A stretch of 64,000 nt of DNA from an uncultured Opitutia bacterium (GCA_903834135.1 CAILHZ010000020.1:1-64000), one strand, 5' to 3'; positions 49,752-59,804 are shown, counted from the stretch's first letter. Numbers and translations: made by a program. The notes: a model not told the origin generated them from the letters alone.

Positions 49752-49911
49752 GAGGTTTATGGACTTACTTGAATTGGGCTATAAGTTATAAAATATAGAG
49801 ATTTTCGATCTATTTGCCATATTAAAGGTCAAAGCTGTGCTTGAATGACCATAATTTGAACGAAAGGTTGCATAAAGGCCTTACCTCAGCCAATTGAAAA
49901 TCGCATCTTTT

Positions 49912-49942
49912 GGTTATTTTGTGCGTCTAGCGCAACATAACC
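49912..49942. promoter_or_regulatory. Inverted repeat just upstream of the ECF sigma gene
   Basis: GGTTAT tttg TGCG tctag CGCA ac ATAACC, ending 13 nt before the ATG. Confidence 0.4.
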
Positions 49943-49955
49943 AGATGCCCTTTAC

Positions 49956-50504
49956 ATGGATAAAAGTCCAACGACCGAGCTGGTCGACCTTGTTCGCCGC
50001 GCCCAGCGTGGTGAGGAGGCCGCACAACACGACCTTATTGTTAGCTACCAAAACCGGGTTGCTGGGTTTGTCTATGCCATGATGAATCGAAGTGATGCAG
50101 TTGAAGATATTTCTCAGCAGGTATTTATTAAAATGGTTCGAGCCATACACGGACTACAAGCTCCTGCTCAATTTGAATCATGGCTTTTTAGACTCGCACG
50201 CAATACCTGCATAGATCATCTACGCAGACAAAAATTAAGACGTATTTTTTTACCTTTTGAAGCAGAGCACGAATCTGTCGCTGAACCTGCAGGTGCATTG
50301 GATACGGAAGAACTCGACGCTTTGCGCCATGCTTTAGGCCAGTTAAGACCGCAAGACAGAGCGTTAATTGCACTTGTGCAAGAAGGCCGAAGTCATTCTG
50401 AGATTGCAGAGACATTAAAAACCAGCGTTGCAGCGGTGAAAGCAAGGCTTCATCGTGCACGTGAGCACTTAAGAAAACATTATAATTCCGACCATGAAAA
50501 CTGA
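49956..50504 (+). CDS. ECF-type RNA polymerase sigma factor
   Basis: DAVEDISQQVFIKMVRAIHGL, FESWLFRLARNTCIDHLRRQK, HSEIAETLKTSVAAVKARLHRAREHLRKH. Confidence 0.95.
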   Translation: MDKSPTTELVDLVRRAQRGEEAAQHDLIVSYQNRVAGFVYAMMNRSDAVEDISQQVFIKMVRAIHGLQAPAQFESWLFRLARNTCIDHLRRQKLRRIFLPFEAEHESVAEPAGALDTEELDALRHALGQLRPQDRALIALVQEGRSHSEIAETLKTSVAAVKARLHRAREHLRKHYNSDHEN

Positions 50505-50772
50505 ATTAATCGCGTGGAATCAGCTTAGAAATAAAGCTGCTGCTCAACTACATCCGCAGTTTGCTCAGCGCGTCATGCGTGCAGCACGTATGAGTGCTGA
50601 GGTAGCACCTTCGCTATTAAGCTATGTTAGCCTAAGTGCTGCGACACTTGTCGTGTGCTTTTCCGCACTGACTTATGTGCATAATGTTTCCATTGCTCAA
50701 GATGACATGCGTCAATCTTCAGATTGGCAGCAAGTACTTTCAGTTGATGAAGAATCGAGTATTCTGCAATGA
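50494..50772 (+). CDS. Small single-TM protein, candidate anti-sigma or membrane tether
   Basis: 92 aa with one TM segment (LLSYVSLSAATLVVCFSALTYV), overlapping the sigma gene by 11 bp. Confidence 0.6.
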   Translation: MKTELIAWNQLRNKAAAQLHPQFAQRVMRAARMSAEVAPSLLSYVSLSAATLVVCFSALTYVHNVSIAQDDMRQSSDWQQVLSVDEESSILQ

Positions 50773-51425
50773 ATCGCCGCCTCATAGTCGCACTCTCTAC
50801 AGCCGTTGTTTTTATGGCAGGATATGCCACTGGTGTATGGCATGAAAATACTCGACCACTACCACCTCCGCCTTCGTCCTTAGGTGCAGAGTTTGGTCAT
50901 ACGAAGTTAAGTTATTCTTTTTCCAGCCCCAGGGATCGTGCTATTAACCGTAAGGAGCTTGTTACTCGTATTGAAGCGCTTAAGCCACAACTCGACGCAT
51001 TTCGAAAAGAAGTAATCTCTATCGACAAAGCCTTTGAAGCTGATTTTAAAAAAATATTATCTGCAGAGCAATTAACGCGGTATGAAGATCATTTAAAACG
51101 CCGTGAAGTTAATCGTGGTAAGGGTGCTAAGCATGATGCTCCAATGAGTGATGCTGAAATTGAGAATTTAATGTGGGATCAACCTGCACGTAGTCTTATA
51201 AGTGAGATGGTTTTACCGCTTCGTTTAGATATTCTGTCTCGTGAGTATAAGTTGGATGATCAGCAAAAAATTACAGTAAATGATTTGCTTAAAATTAGAC
51301 GTACTAAGGTGCTCGCTTTAATTGATAGTTCTCCACCTCCTTCGGTTCAATTAATGCGACTTGCACCTTATATTCAAAGATTAGTAAAACCAGTGCCTTT
51401 AGCTGAAGCTTCAGTTGCAAAATAA
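50769..51425 (+). CDS. Exported CpxP/LTxxQ-like protein (putative envelope sensor)
   Basis: N-terminal signal/anchor; helical LSAEQLTRYEDHLKRREVN and YKLDDQQKITVNDLLKIRR resemble LTxxQ-type motifs. Confidence 0.55.
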   Translation: MNRRLIVALSTAVVFMAGYATGVWHENTRPLPPPPSSLGAEFGHTKLSYSFSSPRDRAINRKELVTRIEALKPQLDAFRKEVISIDKAFEADFKKILSAEQLTRYEDHLKRREVNRGKGAKHDAPMSDAEIENLMWDQPARSLISEMVLPLRLDILSREYKLDDQQKITVNDLLKIRRTKVLALIDSSPPPSVQLMRLAPYIQRLVKPVPLAEASVAK

Positions 51426-51461
51426 TTATTTAAGATAAAGTACTTAGGTAAATAACTCTTT

Positions 51462-52829
51462 ATGGTTCCGAGCTTACTTATAGTTGATGATGAAAAACAT
51501 ACCCGAGAAGGGCTGCAGCAGGCGCTTGCCGACAACTATGACGTGAGTGTAGCAGCAAGTGCGGATGAAGCCTTCAACTTAATGCAGAGTCAGCCTTTTG
51601 ATGTAATCATCACCGATTTAAGGATGCCTGGTAAGTCTGGACTTAAAGTAATTGATCAAGCACTACTTCAGTCCAATCAGCCAGCAGTATTGATGATGAC
51701 TGCCTACGGAACTATCGAGAGTGCTGTAGAGGCTATGAAACGCGGTGCAGTGGATTTTTTAACTAAGCCTGTAAATATTGAGCGCTTAGAAGTGCTCATA
51801 CAAAGAGCGCTCAAATCGAAGACCCTTGAAGTCGAGGTCAAGCAGCTGCACGAGAGATTAGATGAGAAATATCAGTTTGATGGAATTCTTGGACATTCAC
51901 CTAAAATTCAGGCTGTAATTGATCAGGTGAAGTTAGTTTCCACGTCTAAGGCTACTATTTTAATTGAGGGTGAAAGCGGTACAGGTAAGGAATTAATTGC
52001 ACAGGCTGTACACCAGACTAGCCCAAGAGCGCGCGCTCCTTTTATTCCGGTGCATTGTGCAGCTTTGTCTGAAAATTTATTAGAGAGTGAATTGTTTGGT
52101 CATGAACGCGGTGCTTTCACCGGAGCCGCCGAACGTAGGATAGGGCGCTTTGAATCTGCAGATGGAGGAACACTCTTCTTGGATGAAATCGGAGAAATTT
52201 CTTTAGCGACTCAGGTAAAGTTACTGCGTTTCCTTGAAACACGTTCGATCGAGCGCGTTGGTGGTTCCAAGCCAATTGACTTAGATGTTAGACTTGTTGC
52301 AGCAACGAATAAAAATTTAGAAGAACTCTGCAGGCAGGGTAAATTTAGAGAGGATCTCTTTTTTAGGCTCAACGTTGTTCGGTTACTTTTGCCTCCACTT
52401 CGCGATAGGGCAGAGGACATTCCTCTTTTGTTAGTACATTACATTAAGCATTTTTCAGATGAAAATAGCTTACCTGTACTTACGATAGAACCGGGTGCTT
52501 TACACACGCTACAGTCCTACCGCTGGCCAGGAAATATCCGTGAATTGCGCAATTTCTGTGAAAACGCAGTCGTTACTCACCGGGGTGGTAAATTAAGTGA
52601 GTATGACCTTGATCCTAAGTATAGGGGTTCTGTGGTTGTATCACTTTTAACGAATTCAGGGGCAAATGAGCAGCTTTCTGTCGAAGAGAATGAGAAAAGA
52701 CTGCTTAAAGAGGCCCTCCTTAAGGTACGTGGTAACCGCACCAAGGCAGCGGAACTCATGGGAATTAGCCGTAGAACCCTACATCGTAAGCTCTCACAAT
52801 GGCCTGAATTGGATGTAACCGATTCTTAA
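51462..52829 (+). CDS. NtrC-family sigma54-dependent response regulator
   Basis: REC DVIITDLRMPGKSG; GESGTGKELIAQAVH; HERGAFTGAAERRIGRFE (GAFTGA); C-terminal Fis HTH RTKAAELMGISRRTLHRKL. Confidence 0.96.
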   Translation: MVPSLLIVDDEKHTREGLQQALADNYDVSVAASADEAFNLMQSQPFDVIITDLRMPGKSGLKVIDQALLQSNQPAVLMMTAYGTIESAVEAMKRGAVDFLTKPVNIERLEVLIQRALKSKTLEVEVKQLHERLDEKYQFDGILGHSPKIQAVIDQVKLVSTSKATILIEGESGTGKELIAQAVHQTSPRARAPFIPVHCAALSENLLESELFGHERGAFTGAAERRIGRFESADGGTLFLDEIGEISLATQVKLLRFLETRSIERVGGSKPIDLDVRLVAATNKNLEELCRQGKFREDLFFRLNVVRLLLPPLRDRAEDIPLLLVHYIKHFSDENSLPVLTIEPGALHTLQSYRWPGNIRELRNFCENAVVTHRGGKLSEYDLDPKYRGSVVVSLLTNSGANEQLSVEENEKRLLKEALLKVRGNRTKAAELMGISRRTLHRKLSQWPELDVTDS

Positions 52830-52896
52830 GTCGTATTTTGGGTAAAAAATCAGGTTGACGGAACCAAGGAACACTTTAACTCTCATACCTCAGATC

Positions 52897-52972
<76 letters not shown>

Positions 52973-52982
52973 TTTTAATACA

Positions 52983-53024
52983 AGCCTTTCTTAATCAATG
53001 ATTTAGAAAGGTTTTGTTGTTTTA
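52983..53024 (+). terminator. Rho-independent terminator after tRNA-Gly
   Basis: CCTTTCT taatcaatgattt AGAAAGG TTTTGTTGTTTT. Confidence 0.75.
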
Positions 53025-53130
53025 AGGACTTTCAAAATGGTAAGGAAATGAGGTATTGGTGGTATATTTATACTTCAAAATTGTACTGATTTAAGGCCGT
53101 CCAGTTAATGAAATAGTTTCGTATTATTTT

Positions 53131-54144
53131 CTAAACTTTAACTAGGCCTAGGCCTGGTAAGTCAGTAGCAATAATAGAGCCGTTATTAAGATAAGCTCCT
53201 TTAAAAGGATCATTTTTAATTAATAAAGCTCCGTCCAAATCACACCAATCTACAAGTGAGGCGATTTGAGCAGCTGCTGAAATGGCGCATGAGGTTTCAG
53301 TCATACATCCAAGCATGATTTTTAAACCTAAATTACGTGCCTCAGTTATCATAGCACGTGCTTCGTTAAGTCCTGTGCATTTCATGAGTTTAATATTAAT
53401 TCCGTGAAACAGTGCTGCTACAGCTTTGATATCACTTAATCTCTGAACACTTTCATCTGCAATCAAAGGAAGGCTGCTACGTTCTTTTAGCCAAGCCATA
53501 TCTTCTTTTTGGCTTTTAGGCATAGGCTGTTCAATGAGTAACACGTTCTGATCGGCTAGCCATTCGATCATGCGAAGTGCCTGTTCTTTATTTGTCCAAC
53601 CCTGATTAGCATCAATAAACAGTGGCTGCTTACTTACTGAACGAATAGCCTGGATGATTTCTTTATCATCTAAGCTCCCCAGTTTCACTTTCAGAATTTT
53701 AAATTCTACAGCTTGTTTTGTTTTTTCGATAATAATATCTGGGGTATCTATACCAATAGTAAATGAGGTGAATGGATTAAGGGTAGGGTTAAGTCCCCAT
53801 AAAGTGTACAAGGGTTTCATCTCTACTTTTCCAATCCAGTCGTGCAGAGCTATATCTACAGATGCTTTTGCAGCAGTGTTGCCCAAGGTAATTAAATCAA
53901 CTTTGCGTAATATATCAGGAATATCCGTAATAGATGTGATATCTGGTAATTTGATCTGATTTAAAAACTGACTGGCTGTCTCTACATTCTCACCTAAATA
54001 AGGCGGCATTGAGGCTTCCCCATAGCCTACGATACCATCTTGTTCGACTTCAGTAAGGATACTAGGGGTACTTGTACGTGACGAAGTAGCTAGGGTGAAT
54101 CTATGCCTTAATTCTAAGGTATAGGGATGAAATCGCAGGTGCAT
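53131..54144 (-). CDS. Dipeptide epimerase (enolase superfamily, L-Ala-D/L-Glu epimerase-like)
   Basis: ILKVKLGSLDDKEIIQAIRSVSKQPLFIDANQGWTNKEQAL; IEQPMPK; ADESVQRLSDI; NIKLMKCTGLNEARAMI. Confidence 0.9.
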   Translation of the reverse strand: MHLRFHPYTLELRHRFTLATSSRTSTPSILTEVEQDGIVGYGEASMPPYLGENVETASQFLNQIKLPDITSITDIPDILRKVDLITLGNTAAKASVDIALHDWIGKVEMKPLYTLWGLNPTLNPFTSFTIGIDTPDIIIEKTKQAVEFKILKVKLGSLDDKEIIQAIRSVSKQPLFIDANQGWTNKEQALRMIEWLADQNVLLIEQPMPKSQKEDMAWLKERSSLPLIADESVQRLSDIKAVAALFHGINIKLMKCTGLNEARAMITEARNLGLKIMLGCMTETSCAISAAAQIASLVDWCDLDGALLIKNDPFKGAYLNNGSIIATDLPGLGLVKV

Positions 54145-54190
54145 CAGTTGGTATAAAAGCTAATTTTAACATAAAAACCAACCTTTCCCT

Positions 54191-54901
54191 TTGGCTTTAA
54201 ATCCTCTACACTGGTTGTCACGTTTGAAAGCTTCCGATTATTTCACACTTCCTGAATCCTTAAGTGGATTTACTGCTTTTTTTAAAGCAGACGTACACCC
54301 TTGGGTGTGGATATCTCAAATTGAGAATGCCTTAGCTTCGTGGAACTTCAAAGATAAGCCTGTAGTGCCTAGCGGGGTTCATATGGAAGGTAATGTTTAT
54401 ATCCATCCTTCTGTAAAACTGCCCCCTTACTGCGTAATTACTGGCCCTGTCTGGATTGGGCCTGAATGCGTAATTCGCCCAGGTGCTTTAATTCGCGGCA
54501 ATGTCATTGCTGGAGCAAGGTGTGTTTTAGGAAACAGCTCCGAATATAAAAACTGTCTCTTACTAGAGGACGTAGAGACCGCTCACTTTAATTATGTGGG
54601 TGATTCCATTCTTGGAAACGGAGCTCACTTAGGAGCTGGTGCAATTTGCTCTAATCTAAGACTTGATCGTAAACCTATCAGTATTGTTGGACTTAATCAG
54701 ACCTTTGATACCCACCTTACTAAGTGTGGTGCTATTGTAGGAGATAAAGCTGAAGTAGGCTGTAACGCTGTTTTAAATCCAGGTACAGTACTCGGAAAAA
54801 GAGCATTAGTTATGCCTTCCATGGCTTTTTCAGGTGTACTTCCTGCAGCAACGATTGCCAAAATACGTGCTACAGTCACTACGGCACCACGTCGGGATTA
54901 A
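54191..54901 (+). CDS. Left-handed beta-helix (hexapeptide) nucleotidyl/acyltransferase-like protein
   Basis: VYIHPSVKLPPYCVITGPVWIGPECVIRPGALIRGNVIAGARCVLGNSSEYKNCLLLEDVETAHFNYVGDSILG, GlmU C-terminal-like. TTG start. Confidence 0.85.
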   Translation: MALNPLHWLSRLKASDYFTLPESLSGFTAFFKADVHPWVWISQIENALASWNFKDKPVVPSGVHMEGNVYIHPSVKLPPYCVITGPVWIGPECVIRPGALIRGNVIAGARCVLGNSSEYKNCLLLEDVETAHFNYVGDSILGNGAHLGAGAICSNLRLDRKPISIVGLNQTFDTHLTKCGAIVGDKAEVGCNAVLNPGTVLGKRALVMPSMAFSGVLPAATIAKIRATVTTAPRRD

Positions 54902-54906
54902 TTTTT

Positions 54907-55872
54907 ATGCGGACTCTTACAGGTATCACGCCTTCTGGCACTCTTCACATTGGTAATTATTTTGGGGCCATGCGCCCAGCTATAGAAGCTCAGGTGAAAG
55001 GGGACTGTTTTTATTTCATCGCAGATTATCACTCGATGACATCTTTGTTTGATCCTGTAGAGCGTCGTAAAAATACCTACGGCATTGCTTTGGATTGGCT
55101 CGCGTGTGGGCTAGATCCTAAAAAAAGTGTATTTTGGAAGCAAAGTGACGTACCTGAAGTCTGTGAACTGACTTGGCTAATTGGAAGTTTGACTCCTATG
55201 GGTCTTCTTGAGCGTGCACACGGCTATAAGGATAAAACAGCTAAAGGGCTTTCTCCTAACTTTGGTTTATTTTCTTATCCTATTTTGATGGCTGCAGATA
55301 TTTTACTCTACGATACCCATGTTGTACCTGTAGGGCAGGATCAGAAGCAGCATCTTGAGATGACACGTGATATTGCAATTAAGTTTAATCAAACATACGG
55401 CGATACTTTTATTGTTCCTGAACCCCGAATTCGTGAAGACGTTGCAGTAGTACCCGGCCTAGATGGTCAAAAGATGAGTAAGAGTTACGGCAACACGATT
55501 GATATTTTTGGTGACGAAAAAGCTTTAAAAAAACGTATCATGGGAATTGTGATGGATAGCCGTCTTCCTGCAGACCCTAAACCTGACGCAGATAAAAATA
55601 TTGCTATCCAACTTTTAAAATTGCTCGCACCTAAGGAGGTAGCTGTAGATTTTGAAAATCGGTTACGTGAGGGAGGTTTAGGTTATGGAGATTTAAAGAA
55701 AGCTTTATTTGAGTATTACTGGACTACTTTTGCTGATGCTCGTACTAAACGTACGGAACTTGCTGCTCAGCCAGATTACGTAGAGGCCGTCCTAAAAGAA
55801 GGCGCAGTTAAGGCACGAGATGTTGCCTCTGATGTAATTAAACGAGCACGTAAAGCGTGCGGTATTGTTTAA
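54907..55872 (+). CDS. trpS: Tryptophanyl-tRNA synthetase
   Basis: GITPSGTLHIGNYFGAMRP; VPVGQDQKQHLEMTRDIA; GQKMSKSYGNTI. Confidence 0.98.
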   Translation: MRTLTGITPSGTLHIGNYFGAMRPAIEAQVKGDCFYFIADYHSMTSLFDPVERRKNTYGIALDWLACGLDPKKSVFWKQSDVPEVCELTWLIGSLTPMGLLERAHGYKDKTAKGLSPNFGLFSYPILMAADILLYDTHVVPVGQDQKQHLEMTRDIAIKFNQTYGDTFIVPEPRIREDVAVVPGLDGQKMSKSYGNTIDIFGDEKALKKRIMGIVMDSRLPADPKPDADKNIAIQLLKLLAPKEVAVDFENRLREGGLGYGDLKKALFEYYWTTFADARTKRTELAAQPDYVEAVLKEGAVKARDVASDVIKRARKACGIV

Positions 55873-56501
55873 ATCACCCGCTCTTTAGGTAACTTAAGGT
55901 CAGCAATCGAAGCCATAATGCGCTCTGCAGCATTAGGGTAACGTAGTTTTCCGTCGTTTGGATTATCAAAGGCTGCAGGTAAAAGTGCAGGTCCAAAACG
56001 CAAGCCAACACGAGTACCTAGTTTAATCGAGCTGTCTTTTCCTAAGGCATCAAAGGATCCAAAAATACGAGTAGGAATAACAGGGACTTGCATCTTACAG
56101 GCCATCATACCTACACCTGGTTTAGCGCTCTGTAATTTACCATCCTTTGAGCGCGTACCTTCTGGAAATAAAATAACGGCTTTTCCACTGCGTAAGGACT
56201 GAATAACGCGTTTAATAGCAGTAACGTCTGCTCCTCCGTCTCGGTCTACAGGAATAGTGCCTACACCATCTAACCACCACGATGGGAATCCTGGTTTCCA
56301 TAGCGTTTTACGTGCAAAGAAAGCAACTTCTTGTGGAATGTTACACCCTACAATGGGTGGATCGAGTAAACTTTCGTGGTTACATGCTATAATAAAGCCG
56401 CCTTGTAGAGGTAGGTTTTCTACGCCTGATACTTCGCCACGAAAGAAAGCCTCGAAGCTTATCTTCATGATGTTCTGGCTGACTTTATAAAGGAGATTCA
56501 T
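55869..56501 (-). CDS. plsC: 1-acyl-sn-glycerol-3-phosphate acyltransferase
   Basis: CNHESLLDPPIVG; LFPEGTRSKDGKLQSAKPGVGMMA. Confidence 0.93.
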   Translation of the reverse strand: MNLLYKVSQNIMKISFEAFFRGEVSGVENLPLQGGFIIACNHESLLDPPIVGCNIPQEVAFFARKTLWKPGFPSWWLDGVGTIPVDRDGGADVTAIKRVIQSLRSGKAVILFPEGTRSKDGKLQSAKPGVGMMACKMQVPVIPTRIFGSFDALGKDSSIKLGTRVGLRFGPALLPAAFDNPNDGKLRYPNAAERIMASIADLKLPKERVI

Positions 56502-56506
56502 AAGCC

Positions 56507-57178
56507 TTACTGTGCAGTAAGTTTTGTTGAAATTATTTCAGCTAGTTTTTTGACAACTTCAGGCAGTGTTAAAAAAGTAGAATCAATTGCGATTGCTCCT
56601 GGAGGACAGGCAAGGGGATCCTTCGCTCGAGATGAATCAAGACGGTCTCTTTCGGCAACTTTATCTAAGTGTCCTTCTTTTGCTCTTCGCTTACTGCGTT
56701 CTTCGGGATCTGCATGTAAATAAAATCTAAAATCAGCATCGGGAAATATAGCCGATCCAATATCTCTGCCTTCCATGATTAGTCCTGAGAAACCGTTTAC
56801 TTTCGCTACTTCAGCTTGGCTTCTTTCGTAGGCTTTGAGAGTTTCACGCAGTTCGTTAATAGCTGCGAAATGAGAGACGGCTGCATTCACCTCAGCGCTT
56901 CTGATTTCATCTCCAGCAACATACCCTGAGAGTTCCATTTCAGCACGTCTGCCCGTGATTCGTGTTTTTAGATTAATCGAGTGTAGCGCTTTTTTAACTG
57001 CCTCAGTATCGCTGTAATTTACACCACGTTTAAGCATTTCTGAGGCAAGGGATCTAAAGTAAGATCCAGTATCAGAATGTAGTAAATTGAACTGTTCACT
57101 TAAGGCACGCGAGGAGGAGGACTTTCCTGCAGCTGCACCTCCGTCTATAGCGACAATGATAAATGGCTTAGTACTCAA
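56507..57178 (-). CDS. cmk: Cytidylate kinase
   Basis: VAIDGGAAAGKSSSSRALSEQF; MEGRDIGSAIFPDADFRFYLHADPEERSKRR. Confidence 0.95.
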   Translation of the reverse strand: MSTKPFIIVAIDGGAAAGKSSSSRALSEQFNLLHSDTGSYFRSLASEMLKRGVNYSDTEAVKKALHSINLKTRITGRRAEMELSGYVAGDEIRSAEVNAAVSHFAAINELRETLKAYERSQAEVAKVNGFSGLIMEGRDIGSAIFPDADFRFYLHADPEERSKRRAKEGHLDKVAERDRLDSSRAKDPLACPPGAIAIDSTFLTLPEVVKKLAEIISTKLTAQ

Positions 57179-57190
57179 GAGTGGGTGTGC

Positions 57191-58528
57191 TTAAGGCCTT
57201 AAGGATTCGAGTAATTGAAAAAAGTGAGGGAATGTTTTACCACAACATTCAGGATTACGAATTGAAAGCCATGATTTACCGTCACCGAATAAATCATATG
57301 TACCTAGAATACCAAAACTCATTGCGAAGCGGTGATCACCGTAAGTATCTAATTCGATAGGGCCTAAGTGCGCTAGAGTTTTAAGGGCTTCGAGGTTAGG
57401 AGTAACAGTAAATGAATCTTCTGTTTCTACGACGTCTTGGCCTAAGGCACGTAGATTTTTTACAGCGCCTGCAATACGGTCCGTTTCTTGTCTACGGGTA
57501 TGCTCTACGCCAGAGATTGTAGTTGGCCCTGCAAGTAAAGGTGAGATTGCTGCTAGGGTTAAAAAAGTGTCTGAGAATTCTTCGAAGTTAACACTCACGC
57601 CTTGAGCTAAACCTGTTTTAAATTCAGAGAGAACGCCTTCTTCAGTTGGAGTAAGTTTAAAGCCAACTTCCCTTAGTACATCTTGGTAGGCGATATCACC
57701 TTGTAGGGAAGGATTGCTTAAGGCCTTGAGTGTTAAACTTCCTAAAGAAAGATAAGGAAGCGTAAGAAAGTAACTTGCTGCCGTAGCATCAGGTTCGATC
57801 TTGTAGTTTTCTTTCGAGCCAGGTGTATCATACTTACCTGGATGAATCACTGTATGTTCACTTGTTCGTTCTACGTTGATTCCAAATTGGCGCATGAGAT
57901 CAACAGTCATTGCGACAAATGGTTCTCTTACAGCTTTTTTGAGTTTAATTTCAATGGGTAATTTCGCTAGGGGAGCAACCATCATGATTGCAGAAAGCAT
58001 TTGGCTACTTTCACTCGCATCAATTGATACGGTTCCACCAGTTATTCCATTTGCATGAATTTCAATTGGCAGATGACCTTCATTTTCCAAACAACGAATA
58101 TCAACTCCAAGTTCTCGTAAGACATCAATTAGGCCGCCCATGGGGCGCTTACGCATTTGGGCAGTGCCATCGATAGTAAAAATACCGGACGAAGCTGCAG
58201 CGCATAAAGCAGTAATAAAACGAGCTGTTGTACCTGCTAGACCTACAAACAGTTCTGCTTTCTGGGCCGGGATATTGCCGCCTTGGCCGTGAACATGAAT
58301 CTCTGATTTAAGAGGGTCTTCCTCTACGGTGAACCCCAGCTTGCGCAAGGCTTCTGCCATGAGTGCTGTGTCTTCACTAAACAGTGCTCCTTCAAGTTTA
58401 ACGGGACCCTTACAAAGGGTTGCTAGCATCATTGCTCTATTGGTGAGACTCTTGGAGCCTGGAATTACGACTTCACCTTTAAGCGGGCGTGTGAACGGAT
58501 AAATTGGAAGAATTGCAGGCAGTGCCAT
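57191..58528 (-). CDS. aroA: 3-phosphoshikimate 1-carboxyvinyltransferase (EPSP synthase)
   Basis: IPGSKSLTNRAMMLATL; GLAGTTARFITALCA; EFSDTFLTLAAISPLL; YGDHRFAMSF. Confidence 0.96.
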   Translation of the reverse strand: MALPAILPIYPFTRPLKGEVVIPGSKSLTNRAMMLATLCKGPVKLEGALFSEDTALMAEALRKLGFTVEEDPLKSEIHVHGQGGNIPAQKAELFVGLAGTTARFITALCAAASSGIFTIDGTAQMRKRPMGGLIDVLRELGVDIRCLENEGHLPIEIHANGITGGTVSIDASESSQMLSAIMMVAPLAKLPIEIKLKKAVREPFVAMTVDLMRQFGINVERTSEHTVIHPGKYDTPGSKENYKIEPDATAASYFLTLPYLSLGSLTLKALSNPSLQGDIAYQDVLREVGFKLTPTEEGVLSEFKTGLAQGVSVNFEEFSDTFLTLAAISPLLAGPTTISGVEHTRRQETDRIAGAVKNLRALGQDVVETEDSFTVTPNLEALKTLAHLGPIELDTYGDHRFAMSFGILGTYDLFGDGKSWLSIRNPECCGKTFPHFFQLLESLRP

Positions 58529-58533
58529 GATAC

Positions 58534-59385
58534 TTAGCTTAGAATGAAACGCTCGCGGCAGGTTTTACCTTTCGCTAAATGACGTGTTACTTGAGAATAA
58601 TTTTTCTTTTTAAGAGCTAATTCAAATTGGCATAATTCTTTTTGGAATTGTTGGATCGCTTTAAGGACTTCAGATTGATTGAGCTCTAAGATTTCACGCC
58701 ACAAGTGTGAATCACTGCCCGCAATGCGTGTGGTGTCTTTAAGCCCATTGCCTGCGTAGCGTAGTGCGTTCTTATCTGTACTCAGTAAATAGGAGCATAA
58801 ATTAGAAGCGATTACTTGAGGCAAATGACTGATATGAGCGACTGTCTTATCGTGTTTCTCTGGACTTAAAGAAACGACTTTAGCGCCTAGTTTTCTCCAA
58901 AACTGTGAAACTGTTTTTACTGCAGCTTTATTGGTTTTAGAAACAGGAGTGATAAAGCAGGTTCTTTTTTGAAATAGATCTGCAGAACTATTCTCCCAAC
59001 CTGTTTTTTCGGAACCAGCCATTGGGTGAGAACCTACAAAATGAGCGTGGGGAAGGAGCGCTTGAGTGCAGGTCTTTACTAAAGCTTTTTTTACACTTCC
59101 AACATCAGTTACAACACAACCTTTGGGTAGGTAGGCTGCAATTTGAGTAGCTATTGGTGCGATTTGCGTAACCGGGGCTGCTATCACCACTAGGCTTGCG
59201 CCTTGCACTGCTGCTTCAGGGGTGTCGGCAACTGAGCTTACGAAGTTTTGCTTAGCCAGGGCTTTGCGGGTTTCAGGACGTCTTGCCCATATTACTATAC
59301 GCTTAGCGGCATGGGTGGAATAAGCCGCTTTTGCGACGGATCCGCCTAAAAGGCCGGGTGCTAGAATAGTAAGTTGTTCAATCAT
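58534..59385 (-). CDS. tyrA: Prephenate dehydrogenase
   Basis: LAPGLLGGSVAKAAYS; VGSHPMAGSEKTGWENSSADLFQKRTCFITP. Confidence 0.93.
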   Translation of the reverse strand: MIEQLTILAPGLLGGSVAKAAYSTHAAKRIVIWARRPETRKALAKQNFVSSVADTPEAAVQGASLVVIAAPVTQIAPIATQIAAYLPKGCVVTDVGSVKKALVKTCTQALLPHAHFVGSHPMAGSEKTGWENSSADLFQKRTCFITPVSKTNKAAVKTVSQFWRKLGAKVVSLSPEKHDKTVAHISHLPQVIASNLCSYLLSTDKNALRYAGNGLKDTTRIAGSDSHLWREILELNQSEVLKAIQQFQKELCQFELALKKKNYSQVTRHLAKGKTCRERFILS

Positions 59386-59393
59386 GAATAGGA

Positions 59394-59804
59394 TTATTGG
59401 CCCATCTGAACGATCCGGTTGAATTGATCCTTAGTTAGGCTAGATACAGATAGACGGCTATTTCGCACAAGGGCAATCGTGGAGAGTGAGGCCTCCTGCT
59501 TGATTTGCGCTAGGGTCACGGGCTTAGGAAGGCCTTTTATGGCCTTTAACTCTACAGCTACCCAGCCTTCCTCTTCGGCTGTCTTATCGGGAAATGCGGC
59601 TTTGGTTACTTCAGCTATACCCATAACAGCCTTGGTTTCCACACTAGCGTAGAAAAGAACACTATCCCCAGGTTGCATAGCCTTAAGGTTATTGCGTGCT
59701 TGATAGTTGCGCACACCCTCCCAGACCGTGCGTTTATCTTTAACGAAATCGTCCCAAGAGTAGCTATCGGGTTCTTGCTTAACTAACCAAGTCTGTGGTT
59801 TCAT
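59394..59804 (-). CDS. EVE domain-containing protein
   Basis: WLVKQEPDSYSWDDFVKDKRTVWEGVRNYQARNNLKAMQPGDSVLFYAS. Confidence 0.95.
   Translation of the reverse strand: MKPQTWLVKQEPDSYSWDDFVKDKRTVWEGVRNYQARNNLKAMQPGDSVLFYASVETKAVMGIAEVTKAAFPDKTAEEEGWVAVELKAIKGLPKPVTLAQIKQEASLSTIALVRNSRLSVSSLTKDQFNRIVQMGQ

Noticed and set aside
59394-59804. EVE-domain protein as a modified-DNA restriction component
   Set aside because: Stand-alone 136-aa EVE with no nuclease or helicase partner; more likely a housekeeping YTH/PUA-like protein.
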